Under the pieces are notes generated by a model. It did not search any database. It was not told the origin of the DNA and worked only from the letters and a program-made list of their open reading frames with translations. A DNA stretch of 23,494 nucleotides. Origin: Egerieenecus sp048201975 (GTDB lineage Bacteria; Bacillota; Clostridia; Christensenellales; Aristaeellaceae). The position numbers and the translations under genes are program-made. The DNA is taken from the NCBI GenBank assembly GCA_048201975.1, contig DBFBGQ010000013.1, positions 1 to 23,494 on the forward strand, written 5' to 3'. Each line of letters opens with the position of its first letter. Within the stretch, counting starts at the first letter, position 1. Of the stretch, positions 21,979-23,494 are shown piece after piece.

Positions 21979-22869
21979 TCAGGAGGTCTGGGGCGCCGAA
22001 CTCCGGCGCCGCAGGAAGGATAGCTGCGTTTCGCTGACGACCACGGAAAGAAAGATCAGCGCAAAGCCCGCGCCCAGCCGGGGCGTCACCACTTCCCCGT
22101 AGAACAGCACGGAAAACAGCACGCCGAACACGCTCTCCAGGCTCAGCAGAATGGCCGCGGGAGCGGGGGGCGTGCGTTTTTGTCCCACGCTTTGCATCAG
22201 CAGCGCCACCGCCGTGGAGAATATGCCCAGGTAGGCAAGCTCGCCCAGGGCGTCCGCGGGCAGCGCGGCGGGCGGCGTCTCGGCGGCCAGGCTCAGCGCC
22301 CATGCCATCAGCGCCGCGAAGGCGAACTGCGTCAGGGTCAGCAGCCCGGCGTCCTCCCCCTGGCTGAAGCGGGCCAGCGCCAGGATATGCGCCGCGTAAA
22401 TGCCGCCGCTGACCAGGGTGAGCAGATCGCCCCGGCCCATGGAAAAATCCCCCGTCAGGGACACCAAGCCCACGCCGCCCAGGCACAGGCATGCCGCCAG
22501 GGCGTTATAGGCCGTGGGGCGTTTGCCGCATACGGCCCAGTTCAGGAAAGGTACCAGAATGCAGTAGACGGCGGTTAAAAAGGCGTTTTTCCCCGGCGTG
22601 GTTTCCATCAGTCCGAAGGTCTGCACACCGTAGGCGGCGCAGAGCATCAGCCCCAGGGCCGCCCCGCGCAGCCAGGTGGACCGGCGCAGATGCCGCAGCC
22701 TCCGGCAGAACAGCAGCGCCAGCACCCCCGCGCCCATGGTAAAGCGAATGCCCAGCAGCATCCAGGTGGGGATGACGTCCACAGCGTTTTTCATCACGAA
22801 AAAAGCGCTGCCCCAGATCATGGCCGCCAGCAGCAGCGCCAGCCGGCCGCCCAGATCGCTCCTTGTCAA
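21979..22869 (-). CDS. EamA/DMT-family transporter
   Basis: A 296-residue membrane protein with about ten helices formed by two EamA repeats (roughly 8-140 and 150-285). Signature segments include AAMIWGSAFFVMKNAV near the start, RFTMGAGVLALLF (42-54), TTPGKNAFLTAVYCILVPFL (about 89-108), LCLGGVGLVSLTG and AAILLSLESVFGVLFSVLFYGE (about 238-259), typical of drug/metabolite exporters such as RhaT- or YdcZ-like families. Substrate unknown. TTG at 22869 is the most likely start, with GAGGCGAGG just upstream; no in-frame ATG lies nearby. It has its own promoter that overlaps the RDD gene's stop, and its mRNA would begin with a stable hairpin. Confidence 0.88.
   Translation of the reverse strand: MTRSDLGGRLALLLAAMIWGSAFFVMKNAVDVIPTWMLLGIRFTMGAGVLALLFCRRLRHLRRSTWLRGAALGLMLCAAYGVQTFGLMETTPGKNAFLTAVYCILVPFLNWAVCGKRPTAYNALAACLCLGGVGLVSLTGDFSMGRGDLLTLVSGGIYAAHILALARFSQGEDAGLLTLTQFAFAALMAWALSLAAETPPAALPADALGELAYLGIFSTAVALLMQSVGQKRTPPAPAAILLSLESVFGVLFSVLFYGEVVTPRLGAGFALIFLSVVVSETQLSFLRRRSSAPQTS
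21992..22010. terminator. hairpin inside the EamA 3' end, near the BofC-like stop
   Basis: A 7-bp stem (21992-21998 with 22004-22010) and AACTC loop lie inside the last codons of the EamA gene, 18 bp past the BofC-like stop. It could end plus-strand transcripts, echoing the hairpin at 6482-6513 in the other convergent pair. It is short and partly self-complementary, so weak. Confidence 0.3.
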
Positions 22870-22898
22870 GGCACCCTCGCCTCCGCTTTTGCATCTTG

Positions 22899-22927
22899 GG
22901 AGCCGCCGGGGGATTCCGGGCGGCTCC
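22899..22927 (-). promoter_or_regulatory. hairpin at the 5' end of the EamA mRNA
   Basis: A 9-bp stem (22899-22907 with 22919-22927), extended inward by two GG/CC pairs across a bulge, starts about one base after the expected transcript start. It lies ahead of the ribosome binding site and may protect the 5' end or attenuate translation. Function not shown. Confidence 0.45.
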
Positions 22928-22934
22928 GTAGCCT

Positions 22935-22963
22935 ATTGTACCCAATGCTGCCGGCAGCGTCAA
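22935..22963 (-). promoter_or_regulatory. EamA promoter with 12-bp palindrome
   Basis: TTGACG (22963-22958), a 17-bp spacer and TACAAT (22940-22935) lie on the minus strand. The -35 box overlaps the stop codon of the RDD gene. A perfect 12-bp palindrome, GCTGCCGGCAGC (22947-22958), fills most of the spacer and touches the -35 box, a candidate operator. Confidence 0.7.
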
Positions 22964-23494
22964 TCCGCGCCGGCGGTTTTTTCCGGCTTTTTTTCCGCGG
23001 CGGTTACGGTGCTCACCTGTATCAGACCCAGCCAGGTCTCGTAAAACATTTGCGGACGGTTGCGGATGCCGTTGTAGGCGGCGCAGCACAGGAGAACCGG
23101 CAGGGTAATGGGCAGCGCGAACGCTTGCAGCAGCACGCCCCAGAGCAGCGCGCCCCGCAGCAGGCAGCGCCAGAAGAACGTATCCTGCCGCTTCCGGCAA
23201 TCCGTCAGGCGAATCTTGACCAGCGCCTTGCCCAGTGTCTGGCCATGCCACAGGGCGGGGAGCAACCCCTGGTAAAGAATTGACGCGCCCAACGCCGCCG
23301 CCAGGAGGCTCGAGCGCCGCCCCAGGGGCATCGCAAGCCACAGAGGCGTCACAACCAGCAGATGAATCCCGGCGTCCACCAGAAAGGCGAACCCGCGCCG
23401 CACATAGCTCACCCGGCTGCCCCGCTGGTAGCTTACCTGGTTCAGCCGCTCCCGGCTGGGCAAAAAGCAGGTGAACAGCGGCGTGAGCACATAG
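22960..23494 (-). CDS. RDD family membrane protein (likely partial at 5' end)
   Basis: At least 176 residues of a membrane protein with the RDD fold: an N-terminal VRRGFAFLVDAGIH (30-42), where Arg and Asp lie in helix 1, and GQTLGKALVKIRL (83-95) before helix 2, then further hydrophobic segments (about 112-137) and a basic C-terminal tail. The RDD family is found in transporters and membrane proteins of mostly unknown role. A GTG at 23490 could be the start, but the frame stays open to the end of the window, so the gene may extend beyond. RNRPQMFYETWLGLIQVST near the C-terminus is often conserved in RDD proteins. It lies upstream of the EamA gene on the same strand but EamA has its own promoter. 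Confidence 0.8.
   Translation of the reverse strand, partial: YVLTPLFTCFLPSRERLNQVSYQRGSRVSYVRRGFAFLVDAGIHLLVVTPLWLAMPLGRRSSLLAAALGASILYQGLLPALWHGQTLGKALVKIRLTDCRKRQDTFFWRCLLRGALLWGVLLQAFALPITLPVLLCCAAYNGIRNRPQMFYETWLGLIQVSTVTAAEKKPEKTAGAD

Noticed and set aside
1..23494. tRNA or rRNA genes
   Set aside because: No cloverleaf-like or rRNA-like stretch was recognised by eye.

Overview
The window looks like high-GC chromosomal DNA from a spore-forming Clostridia-type Firmicute. The gene set supports this: rsmG followed by a ParB/Noc-like gene, ftsH with an HdeD-like partner, a BofC-like protein, many SH3b and LytTR proteins, strong GGAGG ribosome binding sites and frequent TTG/GTG starts. Species cannot be named from sequence alone; a gut lineage near Christensenellales or Oscillospirales is a guess. 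There are no rRNA, tRNA, CRISPR or transposase genes.

Layout. 1-3.1 kb: xylB (minus) and galM (plus) are divergent sugar genes sharing a 209-bp promoter region with two near-consensus promoters. 3.2-6.5 kb: a plus-strand run of radC, a YdcF/SanA-like membrane protein gene, rsmG and a divergent ParB/Noc-like gene. 6.5-7.7 kb: a convergent MFS transporter. 7.7-8.4 kb: a 690-bp non-coding mosaic of hairpins and dispersed repeats. 8.4-12.7 kb: a minus-strand block, probably one transcription unit, of a four-helix membrane protein, a small coiled-coil protein, ftsH, an HdeD-like membrane protein and possibly a family 8 glycosyltransferase. 12.9-14.3 kb: a TetR regulator and a stand-alone GyrI-like ligand-binding protein, divergent, each with a strong promoter that carries a palindrome. 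14.5-20.4 kb: an AT-richer accessory and decaying zone with a three-SH3b secreted protein, a frameshifted SH3-type gene, a 1.1-kb gene-poor stretch, a LytTR response regulator lacking its phospho-acceptor Asp, and a solute-binding-type gene broken in several places. 20.6-23.5 kb: housekeeping-like genes again, namely a HAD phosphatase, a BofC-like protein, an EamA transporter and an RDD membrane protein that probably runs off the window.

The most interesting signals are: the LytTR regulator with Asp to Gly at the phosphorylation site; the ParB/Noc-like protein with degenerate ParB boxes and no ParA neighbour; the conserved-looking ftsH unit with two unrecognised small proteins; the stand-alone BofC-like protein with a CGH/CPEH pair; two clearly frameshifted exported-protein genes; a modular dispersed intergenic repeat family at five or more loci; four promoters with perfect or near-perfect palindromes inside the -35/-10 spacer; and a perfect 13-bp hairpin embedded in the 3' end of the parB-like coding region opposite the MFS gene end.
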